Assembly: GCA_947247005.1 (NCBI GenBank)
Contig: OX365953.1
Location: 5,585,001 to 5,649,000 of the forward strand
Direction of reading: 5' to 3'
DNA length: 64,000 bases
DNA from: Spisula solida
Lineage: Eukaryota > Mollusca > Bivalvia > Venerida > Mactridae
In this document: positions 12,590-25,488 of the stretch, piece after piece
Layout: each line of letters begins with the position of its first letter
Position numbering within the stretch: the first letter of the stretch is position 1
Notes under the pieces: generated by a model
Told to the model about the DNA's origin: nothing
What the model saw: only the letters and a program-made list of their open reading frames with translations
Database searches by the model: none
Program-made: the position numbers and the translations under genes

Positions 12590-12916
12590 GACATGCGCCA
12601 GTTCAGAAAACTGTACATTTACCCCCTTCCGCCACGGATATTGAGCCGCAATTGGGATATTACACTCGATCCGGGACATCTAGATCCATATAGACATTCA
12701 GGTTGTTTAAAGTTCCCGGCGTGTAACAACGATATACACAGCTTCCTGACATCTTTAACCTGTTACATTTTGTACATTACAGTCCACACGGTCAGATATA
12801 GCGGGAAATACTACGAATGTAATTTCAGAAACATCCAGATGCCATGCCGGGAATTGAACCTTCGGCCGCTGGAGTGACAGGTCAATGCGGTATCGCTGAG
12901 CTATCTTTCGCCGCTG
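12590..12916 (-). mobile_element. tRNA-headed SINE (nested)
   Basis: On the minus strand a degenerate tRNA-like head begins near 12916: A-box-like GATAGCTCAGCGATA (around 12895-12907) and B-box GGTTCAATTCC (12850-12860). The body contains tgtgtatatcgttgttacac and gccgggaactttaaacaacc, shared with the SINE at 26930-27125. No real cloverleaf is expected. It sits inside the 3-kb TTAA element and must be younger than that insertion. Confidence 0.7.
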
Positions 12917-13489
12917 ATTGATATATTGGTGTAGAAACGGAATGTTTTCGATTGTATGTCCGTCATGAATTTCGCTTGACGCGATGTCTGACTTTGGAAC
13001 AATCCTATACTCCAGTAGTCTACTTTAATTAATTTTTTTTCCTGTTCTTAAATCTCCATTGCAGATAGTTTGAAATGTAATGACCAGGTGACAAACTATG
13101 AATGGTGCTCGTGTGCTCGTTTTGCATGTTATTACATAATCATAGAACGATATAGAATAATTCTCAAGCAAACTTCTATAAAATGGCCGACACGGCTTTA
13201 TGTTCATTTTATACTTCACGTTAAAAGTACGTAGTCGGATATAGTCTATTTTGACACTTCATACGTTAAACTGTGAAGTTTAAAATATTATGAGTGATAG
13301 AGAATAAAGAATTAAAATACTGAAATGAAGAATGAAATGTGAAATTTGACATACATGCATATACAAATGAATTAATATGTTACGTATTTAATTGCATAAG
13401 AACTTCACATTTCATCTTCACAATTCTCACTCCATATTACAAGTGTTACCGTTCTTAATTAATAGTAAAAAAATACCAAGATGTTTCTT

Positions 13490-13720
13490 ACAACTCAATA
13501 GCTTAGTGGTAAGGCGTCCGCTTCGATCGCGGGAGGTCCCGGGTTCAACCCAGGCCGCGTCATACCATAGAAAAAATAGTATTAGAAATTCCCTTGCTCA
13601 GCGTAGGACCTATGGCTTGTATCCCATACCCTCCTGGCGATGTATAGCACATGCATGAGGTACACATGGTGATATAAGTTGTAACGAACTTGTTTCACAA
13701 TCGTCCTCAAATAAATTAGT
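13490..13720 (+). mobile_element. tRNA-derived SINE (nested)
   Basis: The head shows a good A box (TAGCTTAGTGGTAAGG, 13499-13514) and B box (GGGTTCAACCC, 13541-13551) with a plausible 4-bp anticodon stem (CCGC/GCGG) around a TTCGATC loop. The body continues past 13563 to an A/T-rich aataaatta-type tail near 13720. The short variable region and poor acceptor stem argue against a functional tRNA. It also lies inside the 3-kb TTAA element. Confidence 0.65.
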
Positions 13721-14529
13721 TTAACATATGAATCCAAATGTGTAAAAGGTTGTGTATGAAATATTTTTTGCAGTACATTTATTACCAGCAGTTTCGTTAA
13801 GAAAGAAAACCGGACCATTGTGAATGCGTATGTATTAATTTATAACATTGACCATCTTGTTTTTTCGGTAAGTGCGTACGAAGGAATACGAAGAACGATT
13901 TTTACGCCGTCAGCGCTAAGCGCTCTAACGTAAACGTTGCGTAATTTTACTCCGACTGGATAACTTAAATTGAAAATATCGCGAAAACGGACTCGAGAAC
14001 ACCCCATGTTTTATGTCACTAAATCAAAGAAGATACTTTAAATAACATCATACGAAAATTAAAAAAACTTTGACCGTCCCGTTTTCTTGTAATGTGTGTA
14101 TGAATGAAAGAACTATGACGAGTTTGACGCCGTCACGACTCAGCGTGCGACGCAGTAATTTAAGCGTTACGTGCATCATATTCAATATATCTTTCTATAA
14201 ATCGCACCATATGACGCAGCGTTCCTTTCCCTACACGAATATATGTTTGACTTTTCTATGACGAAAGTATTGACCGCAAAAAGTGATAAAAAGCGTCGAA
14301 AATTCCGCAAAAAATATGTCCCGCTAGGTGGCGCTTTTTATCACTAGGAACGTGAAATTTCTCCTTAAAACCACCACAAACAGAAAGCCAACACTTGATA
14401 CTATATGTATGCAAAATATCATCAAAATCCTAGTTACATGCGGTTTTTATCGAAAAGGGTCTATTCCACCTTAAATACCTAGTTTTAGCTTCCTGAAGTC
14501 ATAAAAAGTTAAAGAGTTCAATGAGGAAA

Positions 14530-15030
14530 CTTACTTGACGATAAATTGACAATGTTAGATAAGACCCTCAATAATTAGCAAATGAAATAGAAAGTTAATT
14601 ATGCAAAGAAAGTGATATGTTAGCCCTTTTAATGTATCATAAAATTGTCATAAAATGAGGGATATGAGAAAACTAAGGTACGCCTAATCAACAAAATATG
14701 TAAAATAATTATTTTTATTTTGTATTCCTTTGTCCGCAATTATCTTCGGTAAAATAGAATATTCTTTATTATTTCCTAATTTATATTTACCGTGGTTTCT
14801 GCTGGTGTAATTGGACTTCAACAACCCAATTAGTTAAAGTGCTTTTAGTTGTATATTGAATAAATAAAAGTAGGAATTGTTATTGGCAAATTAAAAGCAT
14901 TTCTGATAAAGACAACCATCAAAGAAATATAACTTGTTGTACCCCCTCTGATGAAAAGTTATAGATCTTCACATTTGATACATGTAACAGTAGGACAAGA
15001 CGACACCAACTACCACCTACCAAAAATGCT
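14530..15030. other. AT-rich spacer, no gene seen
   Basis: No ORF, repeat or structural motif that I can support. Confidence 0.5.
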
Positions 15031-15039
15031 AATCCTAAG

Positions 15040-15675
15040 TTAGTACTTTCTGTGCTACTCGATGGACGCTATTCATATAATGTTTCATGTTTTACATTCT
15101 TTTAAAACCTGTCACTGTGGCCTTTTTGTAAGAGGGCATTAGATGGCGGGAAACTTTTATTTACACTGTAATGATCTATAAGGTTGTCTTTTGGGTTAGT
15201 GTGCGGTTTGGTGCACTGTAAAACGTTTAAGCCCCCAGTGACATTTGTCGCTGTCCGTACCAAGGCGGAAGCCCTTTAGTCAACCTTCCTCTATGTATGT
15301 TTTGTCCACTTTATAGTAAAAATACAAAAATACAAAACTATTTCACCATTGTGCCTTTTTGTTAAACTTTGTTCATTTTGTATTTGCCATTCTGCAATTT
15401 CGTTGTCCAGCACAAGGCTGCTTCGTATCTTTCAAAATTGCTTGTACACTATATATACGTATGTTGTAGATTGTCCTTGTGGTGTGTAATGTCCAGTTGT
15501 TATTTTCTCGTCACCTGGCTCTCGTTCCGTTTTAGTTTGACTGACTGAGGCGGCAGACTATCGGGACGGGATGCCGTGTTTTCAGTTGCGCATTGTGCTT
15601 TGTGTGTTTTGATGTTTTCTGTGCTTGACTGATTAAGTTGAGTGCTGCCTTCCCTGTCTGACTTAATATAATATT
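15040..15675 (-). repeat. Dispersed repeat R2, reverse copy
   Basis: An inverted counterpart of 3180-3850. On the minus strand it starts with ttaagtcagacagggaaggc near 15665, includes acgaagcagcc.tgtgctgga, cgacaaatgtcactgggggc and ggccacagtgacaggtttta, and stops after gcacagaaagtac near 15045. Unlike the first copy it lacks the 3' tail. The ORF at 15500-15763 falls inside the repeat and I do not credit it. Confidence 0.65.
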
Positions 15676-15934
15676 TTTGGGTTTGATCCCACCTCCAGCC
15701 GGATAAAGCACCTACCACTAACTTCATTAACAGTCTTTCAGACTTGAAAAACCGAGGTCCCATGCATGATGCTTACTTAGGAATCCTTTTAGTATATTGA
15801 TAAAATCTCAGTGACTTTGATCTAATGCTTTTCGAAGTTTGTATTTCACATCACGATAAATGTCAGGTTGAGGCAGTTCCTGCCGCAGAAGAGTCTTTAA
15901 ATTTCATGTAATTAATGTAGCGCACAGAAACCCC

Positions 15935-16480
15935 AAGGTCACACAGAAACGGCGGTAGCCCATAGCCACCACGCAATAGTCGGACATGGAAAAAACCATC
16001 CATATCCCCTATCAATGGCTATTTCAAGCAAGCATAGATACTAGTACTCACAGCGCAATGAATAACACACTGTGGATTTTGAATTTCGTGCATAATTAAC
16101 AATAAAGGGGGATAATTGTGAATGACAACTACCCTGAAGTGAAGTACGTGGATATTATTTACAGCCGCCTCACGACACTAAACACATATTGTAGTAACGA
16201 GTAAACACTGTAGCACAGAGACAATCCAAAGCCTCACAGAAACGGCGGCAGCCCATAGCCACCCACGCAATAGTAAGACATGGGAAAAACATACATACCC
16301 CCACAATAGATATTTCAAGCAAGTCTATATACTTACCCTGCCGCGGATTTTGTGCATAATTAACCAACCATAAAGGGAGGTAATTATGAATGATAACTTC
16401 ATTGAAGTAAAGTACGTGGAGACTTTATACATCAGCCACACGGCATTTAACACCTGATATACCATATTTAGAAGTACGAC
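15935..16480. repeat. Direct duplication of about 294 bp
   Basis: Two copies at a spacing of 294 bp (acagaaacggcgg at 15942 and 16236), each with tagccca.tagccac.cacgcaa, tatttcaagcaag, gcataattaac and aagtacgtgga blocks. The last part resembles sequence at 23570-23620 and 29285-29340 in the opposite orientation, so it belongs to another dispersed family. Confidence 0.65.
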
Positions 16481-16922
16481 ATGTATTTCACCGATAAACT
16501 CTAATAGCAAAAGATTTACAAAGTTTATGGAAACAGTAAGCTTGTTGGAGTAATTTCGAGTGCTAAACTAGTCCACTTAAGGGAATGAAGCATAAACATC
16601 ATATGAGGTTGCCCGGGGAACATCACCAACGAGATGCAGGTAATGTACAGTTTCGAAATTACAATAATCTCTTTTGTGCATGATATAATTGGTGTAACTG
16701 CCTTCCCTGTCTGACTTAATATCATTTTGATGTACACGTAGTTAGAAGTAGGGTAAGTTTCTAACAACATGACCGACATGGCCCTTATCGCCCACCTGAG
16801 GACATCGTCATTTTAAATGAATGTAATAAGTGGTGTAGGAAAAGGTGTCATTTAACAAGGGTTTTCACTCTTTTTCACGTACATAATGGCTTCTAAAACT
16901 ATGATTTACCTGAAACGGTTGA

Positions 16923-18351
16923 TACGAGGGTTGTTCAAAATGGAATGCAAGTGATGCTATATTTTTCTTGTATCAATGATTTTTTAAAAATAGTCAACTG
17001 TATATCAATGATAATTTTATTAGCTTTAAACTGATACGTCACATTTGAAAATCCGTTTAGTGTAGCTGCAACAATACGTCAATTAACACTGTCTACTCGT
17101 GTATACTAATGCTTAAATGATTGGGAAAATGTCATTTTTTTCTGACCAAATTGGGTCCCATTTAAGAATCGTTGTTTTCTTAATGCGGGAGAAAATACAA
17201 TATTTAAAATAACGTGTATGGTGAAATGGTGTCATGTTATGTCTTATTCATCAACTATTTGATAGTTTAAGAAATTTAAAAGTGATGTACTTTTATTTCG
17301 AAATGAACCCCATGCACGCAATCCAAATACCTCAACATACAAGAAAAGGGTTGAGAAAATCAAAATATTTTTGGAAACTGGTGGAGTATTCACAATTAGG
17401 CAAGTATCTCAATGTGTTGGCACATCATTAGGAGCTATTCATACAAGTATCAAGCATATTGCAAAATTTAGGACGATACGTATAGTGTAGGTACCCCTTT
17501 CTATTTTGAGACGGCAGCCCATATGCCCATGCAAACTGTCCAAAAATAGTTAAAACCCGTTTGCAGATAGAAAATGTCGACCGTTTGCAAATATAATGAC
17601 CACAAACAAGTCACAGGTTCATTTTGTCACCCATGTAACGGATCCATAAACAAATATGGGCCAGCAAAGACAGAACAAAAGTATGCATTGCAAAACGCCC
17701 CATGTACCATGGACCATATTGTAAATTGGCTCTGCCAAATATGTTATCCACTATAAATAAAGTCGTTACTTACTTACTTACTTACTTACTTACATGTACG
17801 CCAGTAGAAATGTACATATTTTTCCATGTAAACCAAGTTTCTACCATTAAATTTGAGGTATAAAATGGACAATGGGTAAATGCCAAGCTTAACAAAGGTA
17901 AATTCCTTAAAAAAATAAAGAAATACTCCGACAATCGCTGCCAAGCCAAATATTTGAAGGATGGCATGCTATTGCAGAGCAATGGGCTTCCACCTGCCGC
18001 AGCCATTAACGCGACTTTCTGAGAAGCGTGAAGGTTCTTGTGTTTTCCGACCATCCTTATTTGCCAAGCAGTGTCCCTTGTGATCTTTATTTGTTTCAAA
18101 CGACTCTTAGATTGCACTTTCGGAAAAAATATCAGGTATGTTAAGATCTTGGTTTGGCTCATATCCAGTATATGAACAGTGTTCCTAGGATTGATAACAA
18201 AATCGCATTTTCAAAAAGGAATAACTGAATGAAACTTCGCATATATATCGGGGATGAATACTGCAATGGGATCAAAGGCATGTTTCGTTAGAATCTATCA
18301 AGGATAAATTTTTATGGGCTTAATTGCATTCCAATTTGAACAACCCTCGTA
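16923..18351 (+). mobile_element. Decayed mariner-family transposon
   Basis: Terminal inverted repeats CGAGGGTTGTTCAAAATGGA (left) and CGAGGGTTGTTCAAATTGGA (right, inverted) are flanked by TA at 16923-16924 and 18350-18351. Inside, 17352-17470 translates to the N-terminal helix-turn-helix of a mariner transposase (KIKIFLETGG then TIRQVSQCVGTSLGAIHT). About 18025-18130 gives the C-terminal signature in pieces (HPYLPSSVPCDLYLF, compare HPPYSPDLAPCD..LF of mariners). Frameshifts, stops, loss of the central catalytic region and a nested insertion make it inactive. The element, about 1.43 kb, is close to the usual mariner length only because the insertion offsets the deletion. Confidence 0.88.
17490..17798 (+). 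mobile_element. Non-LTR retroelement 3' end nested in the mariner
   Basis: A segment with no resemblance to mariner ends in actataaataaagtcgttac followed by (TTAC)n to about 17796, a simple-repeat tail typical of the 3' termini of 5'-truncated LINEs or SINEs. A 60-codon ORF (17574-17756) with four Cys and two His lies within it, but I do not recognise it. The left border is uncertain. Confidence 0.6.
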
Positions 18352-19255
18352 TCATCGTTTGTAGAGAACCACCTATGTCGTATTTGTATGTAGTTTAGTA
18401 AATATTCATTCAATGGTTTAGGAAAAGATGGACGCCCGACGGACGACCCACGACCGACACACTTCTTTTAGTGTTAGTTCGTCATTTCGTAAATTTCTTT
18501 GATCAAATGCGAAAAGAAAGGAGTACATGTATCAATGCTTAATATATCAATTGTCTGCTCAAAAAATGTTTCCGGGTTTTTTTAAATACCATTTTTTCGT
18601 CAGCTCTCGCGTAATTAAACTATTTGTAACAATATTTGAGTTGAGATTTAGTTCAGATTGTGATGCTTCGGGAGATTGATGAAAATGAAGCATTCATATG
18701 CTTTGCATTCATACTCATATAATCAAAGGAACTGATAATAATGTATTACTCATTATCATTAAAATATATGTAATTTTATTCAAGAGTTTAAATATGTTAT
18801 CGATAACAACTGAAAGTGAACTTGAATTAAGTTTATTTGTGTTCTATTTGTATAACAAGGGTAATTATATTATTAATAATATATCTGTCGCATAACAAAT
18901 ACTTCAATAACATGACAAAACAATTCCATAATTATAATATTATTGATTGGTAATTTAATAGTATGATTTTTTAATATAATTATATGTAGAATTCATAGCA
19001 ACAGTACATAACATTTTCGTTGACAAAGCTAATTATAAATAAGTATTATATATCTAATTTTTATATTATTGAAACATAATTATATACGTACAATAACCAC
19101 AATATTGTATATAGTTAATAAATAAAACAGGAAGTAATATTGCTTCAGATCAAATGAATAAAATCAGTAACAGTTTTGTAGAATTTGTAACAGTTTTTGT
19201 ATGTGTATGAACATTCAATATGGTACATAATTGATAAATAATAAACGACAAATGA

Positions 19256-19798
<543 letters not shown>

Positions 19799-20221
19799 AG
19801 ACTATACATTTACGATTGCCCCTAAGGAATAGCAATTTGCAGACCGATTGAGGAATCAGCCAATGTTGAAAGTACCCCGAAATATTACAATTGAATAGAT
19901 GAACTCAATTAACTTGGAGCTGACGATACATGAACAGAACCAAAAACAATACATAATAATTGATATTTTATTTTTTTAACTACCGGTGTTTATTAATGAA
20001 AAAAATGTTATATAGCAAGATAGACAGATATAATGTAACATGTTCAATATACTGAGTCTCATAACGAATGTCCAAAATTTCAATAAATACATTTCCCAGC
20101 CGGACGCTCTATCAATAAGAACAGCCAGTCAGTACGGTCTATGTCATAATGATGTCCTAATGACTAAAGCTCGAATACATGTTTTAAGATGAACAATGTT
20201 AACAATCAAACAAGATTTCAG

Positions 20222-20515
20222 CACAATTTGATGACATTCATAGGCAAATGGTTTCAAATTATCTGAATTAAAATTATCTGAATGTACCCTATACAGAGAG
20301 AAGGTTGTGCAGCGGTCATGCTTAGCCTCAACGGATATGACGTTTCGATAGCTTGTACCCATTTTGTCTACAGTTTTGACAGCAAACACGGATACCAGTT
20401 CCTGTAACGCCATTTCCGTTGCAGCTTAACATGTTAGCTGCACAACATTCTCTCTATGTACGGTTCATTCAGATAATTTGAAACCATGTACCTATTATGA
20501 CATTCGGATGAAATT
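20222..20515. mobile_element. Inverted-repeat element with 80-bp arms
   Basis: The arms at about 20222-20306 and 20429-20515 are inverted copies: gacattcataggcaaatggt, ttcaaattatctgaat and agagagaaggttgtgcagc pair with gctgcacaacattctctct, attcagataatttgaaacca and aatgtc. The 120-bp loop is unrelated. The structure fits a MITE or foldback element; no target duplication was identified. It lies in the copy 4 intron. Confidence 0.65.
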
Positions 20516-20832
20516 ATGCTTCGTTAGAACCTGTACACTTCCGATGCTTATAACTCGTCCGGATCAATTATAATTTAATTTACATCGACGATGAATTTAT
20601 TTTATTAATGTGTGTACTTCAACATCGAATATGTTCTCGTGAAGACATTCAAACATAGCTCGTTAGACAACAAAATAGTGTTAACAAAACACATTGCTAC
20701 ATGTTTTAGATACGCGCAGTTTAAAATAGTTTGTCAAATTAACGTTAGGAAAATAACAGTCACTAATAAGTATAAAACATTACAGTTTTATTGTTTAAAA
20801 TACATTTAAAATATAAAATATTCTGAACTTAC

Positions 20833-21015
20833 TACGTGTTACTTGTTCTTCTTTGTAATGTAATCTACCTTCTCGTTCCAATAATTCTTGATCACTAAGG
20901 AATTATTCACATTAAATAAACACAAGTTGTATTAAATAACATAATAGTCGTTTTTTTATATTCATTGATTGGTTATTGCTTAAAACTCTTTTAGTATACT
21001 CTAACAGCGCGGTTT
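20833..21015 (-). promoter_or_regulatory. Exon 1 and promoter module of copy 4
   Basis: Minus strand: aaaccgcgctgttagagtat and ACTAAAAGAG (20987-21015), a CCAAT box (aaccaatcaa, 20964-20973), an initiator-like TTCCTTAGTGATC (20891-20903), then exon 1 ending in aacacgta|GTAAGTTC (donor 20827-20832). This is one of the best matches to the shared module; the distance from CCAAT to initiator is about 70 bp. Confidence 0.75.
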
Positions 21016-21599
21016 ACGAAATCAATTGAGTATGGAATTGACAATGAAATGTGCCATTGAAACTTCAATACATTCATATTCATTCAAAACAGCAAAGTGT
21101 ATTCATAAAAAACTTTTCACTCATTGAAAAGAAACAAATGAATTAAAATATTTAATGTATAAATGGCCACCGTCCCTACACAGCATAATGCGATTCATTT
21201 GACATAATTCACAACATGTTTATTTGCCATGGAAACAAGTGTTTGAAAGCAGGTTTATACTTATAATATTTAATGTATATCAGATATTAAGAACTGGTTT
21301 CTGGGGTGAAAATAGACAGTAAAACACGTAATAACTATTAAGATAAATAGAGATTATCATAAACAATAAACATGCAAAAACAAATAAAATCAAATGGGAA
21401 TAAATATGCAATAAATTATGTGCACATGGTGTGCAAAGCCACAAATAAAACAATAATATAGATAAGACAAAGAAGAAAGCACAAATCGTAGTTACAAATT
21501 TAAAATACATAGAGATTTAAAAGTAAACTTAAGTATACACATATGCATTTTAGGGCTGTCCATGTGCTGTCCAGTCTGATGAATTGTTGTCAACTGTAG

Positions 21600-21675
21600 T
21601 AAGATTCGAGGATTCGATCCCATACTGTGCAGCACCATCGCCTAGCATTAGACCACTCGGCTATCGCAACAACCC
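21600..21675 (-). repeat. tRNA-like SINE head
   Basis: Minus strand: gcgatagccgagtggtctaa (leucine-tRNA-like A box) and GGATCGAATCC (B box), with aggcgatggtgctgcacagt between them. The same middle block recurs at 22440-22500, so both are SINE-type heads and not tRNA genes. Confidence 0.5.
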
Positions 21676-22439
21676 CAACAACTACATCACATTACACTGA
21701 TATGGGGATAACAAAACTGACTGTATGTATGTACACTCCACAAAATTCCTAATCGGTCACTATTCAAACTGTTATATTTTGTACCCATCAATAGAAATTA
21801 TACATCAGGTACTTTACTCAATTGTTTTAATGCTCAAATTAGGTTAATGCTTTATACGTCATCAATTTTGCTGAGTTATTGCGCATTGTATACAAAACAG
21901 TTTCTGATGTGTAATGCAACATTTGTCCATGGAAACGTAACAACATATAAAGAATACAACTCGCCCAAACAGAAAAACATCAAACATTGCTGAAAGAATT
22001 ACTCGTTTAAAGATACACAGCTTTGAAGTTCAGATAATTGAAATTACCCCCTTTCAATTGAAAAAAGAACAAAATAAATGTCTCAATATAATGATACCAC
22101 AGGGTGATAGATATGTCAAACTTCATATACTCTTTCTTATGTCAATTGTCTTCTCTATGCTTCAATTATAGCAGACTATATGTGCGTTACATCTTTACAG
22201 GTGAGACTGATTTCCTTTGGTGAATTACATTGTAACTATCAAAAACCAAATTAAATCTTGAAAGTCGATGACTTTAATTTCGGTACATCGTTGGCTATTA
22301 GAGTCCACAATTCTGTTTAAAAATATAGTAGAATCTTTATCAAAATTTGAAATTTGGTAAAACATGTATGTTAAGTGACCGATTAGGCATTTCGTTGAGT
22401 GTATGTGTAGACTTTTTACAGCATCAAATAAATATTTTG

Positions 22440-22505
22440 TACCAAAAGTGGGAATCGAACCCATGCTGTACGGAGCCATCGGCTAGCCATGCGAAGTAAC
22501 TCGTT
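22440..22505 (-). repeat. tRNA-like SINE head, second copy
   Basis: Minus strand tagccgatggctccgtacag followed by GGGTTCGATTCCC. It resembles the head at 21600-21675 (agccgatggc.cc.tacagcatggg). No intact acceptor stem. The body continues towards 22370. Confidence 0.5.
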
Positions 22506-22703
22506 ATAGTAACGTTTTTTTACTGCCCTTGTATCATGTTGCAGACGGTTCCACGCAACAACAGACTCAAATTTATATAAATCGCTTTTTTCCATACATT
22601 ATCGTCTTCATTCTTGATACTTCAAATGTTTTTATATATCTGAATTGTAAGAAGAATATTTCTTAGTTACGAGTGAGTTTCTGAAACCGTGCGATATATA
22701 CTA

Positions 22704-22902
22704 TAGTGCGCCCAGGATAATGTGAAAGGCGGGAAAATTTGGTATATTCCACAAAGGTGGATTAAAATTATCAGTGATGTTTTGAGTACAATACTGACCT
22801 TATCTGTTTATTTAAGTGATTTGCAAAACCAATTTTGCAACAGTTGACCAAACCGATTCATGTTTGTAAATACGTATGTATCACATTATCCTGGGCGGAC
22901 TA
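22704..22902. mobile_element. MITE with TA target site, copy in block A
   Basis: Bounded by TA at 22704-22705 and 22901-22902. Ends GTGCGCCCAGGATAATGTGA and, inverted, GTCCGCCCAGGATAATGTGA. A diverged copy lies at 28698-28902 at the equivalent place in the downstream duplicate, so the insertion predates the duplication. TA duplication and size fit a Tc1/mariner-type MITE. Confidence 0.75.
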
Positions 22903-24147
22903 GAATACTTTTGAAAATTGCAATATGGGGTTCGTAAGGAGTCACTAAAGGTAATTTAAATGTTCCTGTACTACATTACTGTTTTTCTGTATTACATTTA
23001 CTACAAACACGTTAAATAAGGATGCAGCTAATTAAAAAAAATACATCGTACTAGTGATTGGAAAACATGGAAACGCTTGGCGGCCTTTATTAATAATCAG
23101 AATAACTTCAATATCACACGTAATGTCATAGTTGTTAACTTCGATGGTCTCTATTATTTGTTGATTATAAACTTATTGCTTGAACTTTTTCTGGTTTATC
23201 CTGTATTTAATTGATCAATGACATACCTGTTTAATTGGGATTTATTCCAAAATAGCTTAAATTCTTTTTTGTTTGAGTGATCAAAAGTCGGGATATTGTC
23301 ATTTGCATAGTAATATGATGAGGCCTTGCTTTGTTGATGATTTTCTATATAGGGAGTTCAATTTATGGTTTGGTCTTATTTTTGGTACGTTTTTTCAATC
23401 GGGGTGTGCTCGTCGTTAACTTGGTAGGTTACTGGAAGTATTTTTTCCAGTAAATATCACCATCATCAAAGTTATGTACGACATGACATGGTATTTTTGT
23501 AATGTCCTCCTTGCATTATTCTGTATCAAGCCTTTTTTATAGGTGTTATTGCCGCGTGGCGGCCGTAAGAAGTCTCAATGTACTTCACTTCAGTGTAGTT
23601 ATCATTTGCAATTACCTGTATGGTAATACAATGTGTGTACTAATTAAAAGGCAATGCAGAGCAGTGTCATTCACTGTGGGAGGCTGTATATAGGCTTACT
23701 TGAAAAGTCATTTTCCAATAACCCAATGCTTTTAAAATTGTTATTTCATATGGTTAGTTAATGTGTGTTAATATGTGTATAGATGAATTATGAGTGTTTA
23801 ATACAAAATTACCAGCGAATATTTCAAATATGCATCCGATAAGTGCAAATGTAATTTCAATAATGATTTAATATGTCTATACTGCTACAACACCGGACTG
23901 ACAGCATACCCTGACTATCTTAAATAACAACTAAGCTTTTATAGTAAACAACTGTCACAATGCATTGGTGTTCACAGAAATAGACCCGGTGCCAGGGATG
24001 TAGAGAACGCACCGTCCACTTTTTGTCGAAGGTTTAGTCGACTGTTATAAAGCTAATCCTATTATGCAAACATGTTCAATATTTGCAATGTTTTATAATT
24101 AAAATTTAATCCTTTCATTGGTCAATGCGGTTCTCTATAAACATCTA

Positions 24148-24745
24148 AACCAGTCTCCCAGTAAACCTGCTATTATGACATTATGTAATTACTCTATCCA
24201 ATAAGATTTAAGAAAAATTCTAAAATAAAAAAATGACTATAATATATTTATTCAGTTTCATTTTTTTACCAATATAGTACTTTGCCTTAGCTTATTTTTT
24301 ATGAATTATGGAGAAATAACTTATATGTTTACTATGATGACCAATTTCGGGAAGTTACTCTGATTGAGAAAAACGAGGCGTAAATTGTTTAAAACAGTTT
24401 TAGTATTTCTCTAAATGTGATCATTCCCGATTTTGATATGTATTTTAAGAATTAAAATATAATTCTAAAACAAGATAATATTTTGAACAATTTATGTCAC
24501 TAATTGATCAAATATTGTATTACCTGTTACATTTACCTCGAATAACATTTGAATATCTTTCGCGAGGTCACGCATATTAAAGGCTCTGACCAGGGCCTCA
24601 ACAAAGCAGTGGTAAATTCCTTAAAAATCAAAATATCAAAACATTTTGTTGCATTTTGCTTCCGATTATGATTGTTCTTTTAAATTATGGAAAATGTCAA
24701 AATCATATTTTGTCAAAACAGCAGGTTTTCTTGAGGCTGGCTCAT
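24148..24745. mobile_element. About 600-bp TIR element, second copy
   Basis: Left end ccagtctcccagtaaacctg, right end inverted (aacagcaggttttcttgagg then ctggc). The interior aligns in inverted orientation with 9018-9625. A partial counterpart exists at about 29930-30715 in the downstream duplicate. It lies just downstream of copy 5. Confidence 0.6.
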
Positions 24746-25066
24746 ATATTAACATCTAGAATATGTTAATTCGGCGTCTGAAACCAAATTCATTGTTTCT
24801 TGAATAATAGTAGTCGATATATAATATTACAACAACAAACGTGTGTAACTATACATGTACATTGTGTATTCAACAATTTATATTTTACACATATTTGCAA
24901 GAAAGAAACAATCAACAAACAATGAACACCGATGTACATATTGTCCAGCACTGTGTTTTCATGTTAGCTTTTATAACTATTCAATGTGTGTGAAACACGT
25001 ATATGTAATAGGTATTTTACTAGTTATGTCATTGAAGTAGTTATGTATAGTCTCAATGTATGTAGA

Positions 25067-25336
25067 TCAGCCAGACTTGAAGAGCAGAACGGCAATTTGT
25101 GCAAGGTAGAAGTAGATGAAATGTTTGGTCTCGTGGGTGACGTAGCTACCGTAGTTTCGACCGACGATGACGTGCCATGTTGGGTTGTACTTTTTATCAA
25201 ACTCTTTCTTGATGTATGCGGCAATGTCTTTCTCGATGTTGTATTTCTCCATGGCCTGAGTGGCACAGTCTATAGCATCTTGTTGCATTTCTTCAGACAT
25301 ATCAGCATTCTTTATCACAGCTTTTCGTTCTGTCAT
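25067..25336 (-). CDS. DYNLL1: LC8-type dynein light chain, copy 5
   Basis: 89 aa, starting [20 protein letters not shown] and ending LLFKSG. It differs from the family norm at sites that are normally near-invariant: Phe62 is Tyr (GRNYGSYV) in the target-binding strand, Gly79 is Ala and Val81 is Ile ([11 protein letters not shown]); also Ile22, Met29, Val56. Lys36, His55, Thr67 and Ser88 are kept. Acceptor (atcgacttcag) 7 nt before ATG; 5'-UTR intron 25344-26364. Copies 5 and 6 lie in the two halves of a tandem segmental duplication. The open frame and conserved promoter suggest an active gene; altered partner preference would be inference only. Confidence 0.93.
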   Translation of the reverse strand: MTERKAVIKNADMSEEMQQDAIDCATQAMEKYNIEKDIAAYIKKEFDKKYNPTWHVIVGRNYGSYVTHETKHFIYFYLAQIAVLLFKSG

Positions 25337-25488
25337 CCTGAAACTGAAGTCGATGATAATTTAAAAATAACGTCTATAGATAAATACGTTAATCTAATCT
25401 TTACTCCATTATTATATTATTGATTAACCTTTTTTTGATAAACAATTTATTTTCAAATCATTGAAGACACACTTGAGGCCTGTTACCA

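Larger units (their letters stand above)
11487..14470. mobile_element. Long-TIR DNA element with TTAA target duplication
   Basis: 2,984 bp bounded by TTAA at 11483-11486 and 14471-14474. The ends are GGTGAAATAGACCCTTTTCG and, inverted, GGTGGAATAGACCCTTTTCG. The inverted arms run about 560-600 bp (to about 12060 on the left and back to about 13870 on the right) and are clearly alignable throughout, e.g. the shared gcgccacctagcggga, cgtgtaggga, catatggtgc and aaaacgggacggtcaaagtt blocks. The left arm is followed by two further partial units (about 12092-12400) built on ggacggtcaaagtt...cgctattttcaatctaaga, i.e. internal tandem repeats. No transposase ORF is visible. TTAA duplications are typical of piggyBac- and Kolobok-type elements; assignment beyond that is open. 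Two SINE-like insertions lie in its centre. Confidence 0.85.

Noticed and set aside
13490..13563. Functional tRNA gene
   Set aside because: A and B boxes are good, but the acceptor stem does not pair, the anticodon loop is atypical and the sequence continues into a SINE body.
24986..25423. 145-codon ORF opposite the copy 5 exon, and similar antisense ORFs opposite every LC8 copy ([13 protein letters not shown]...)
   Set aside because: They are conserved only because the LC8 sense strand is conserved and its codon choice leaves the antisense frame open. They extend into unrelated intron sequence and differ at the ends.
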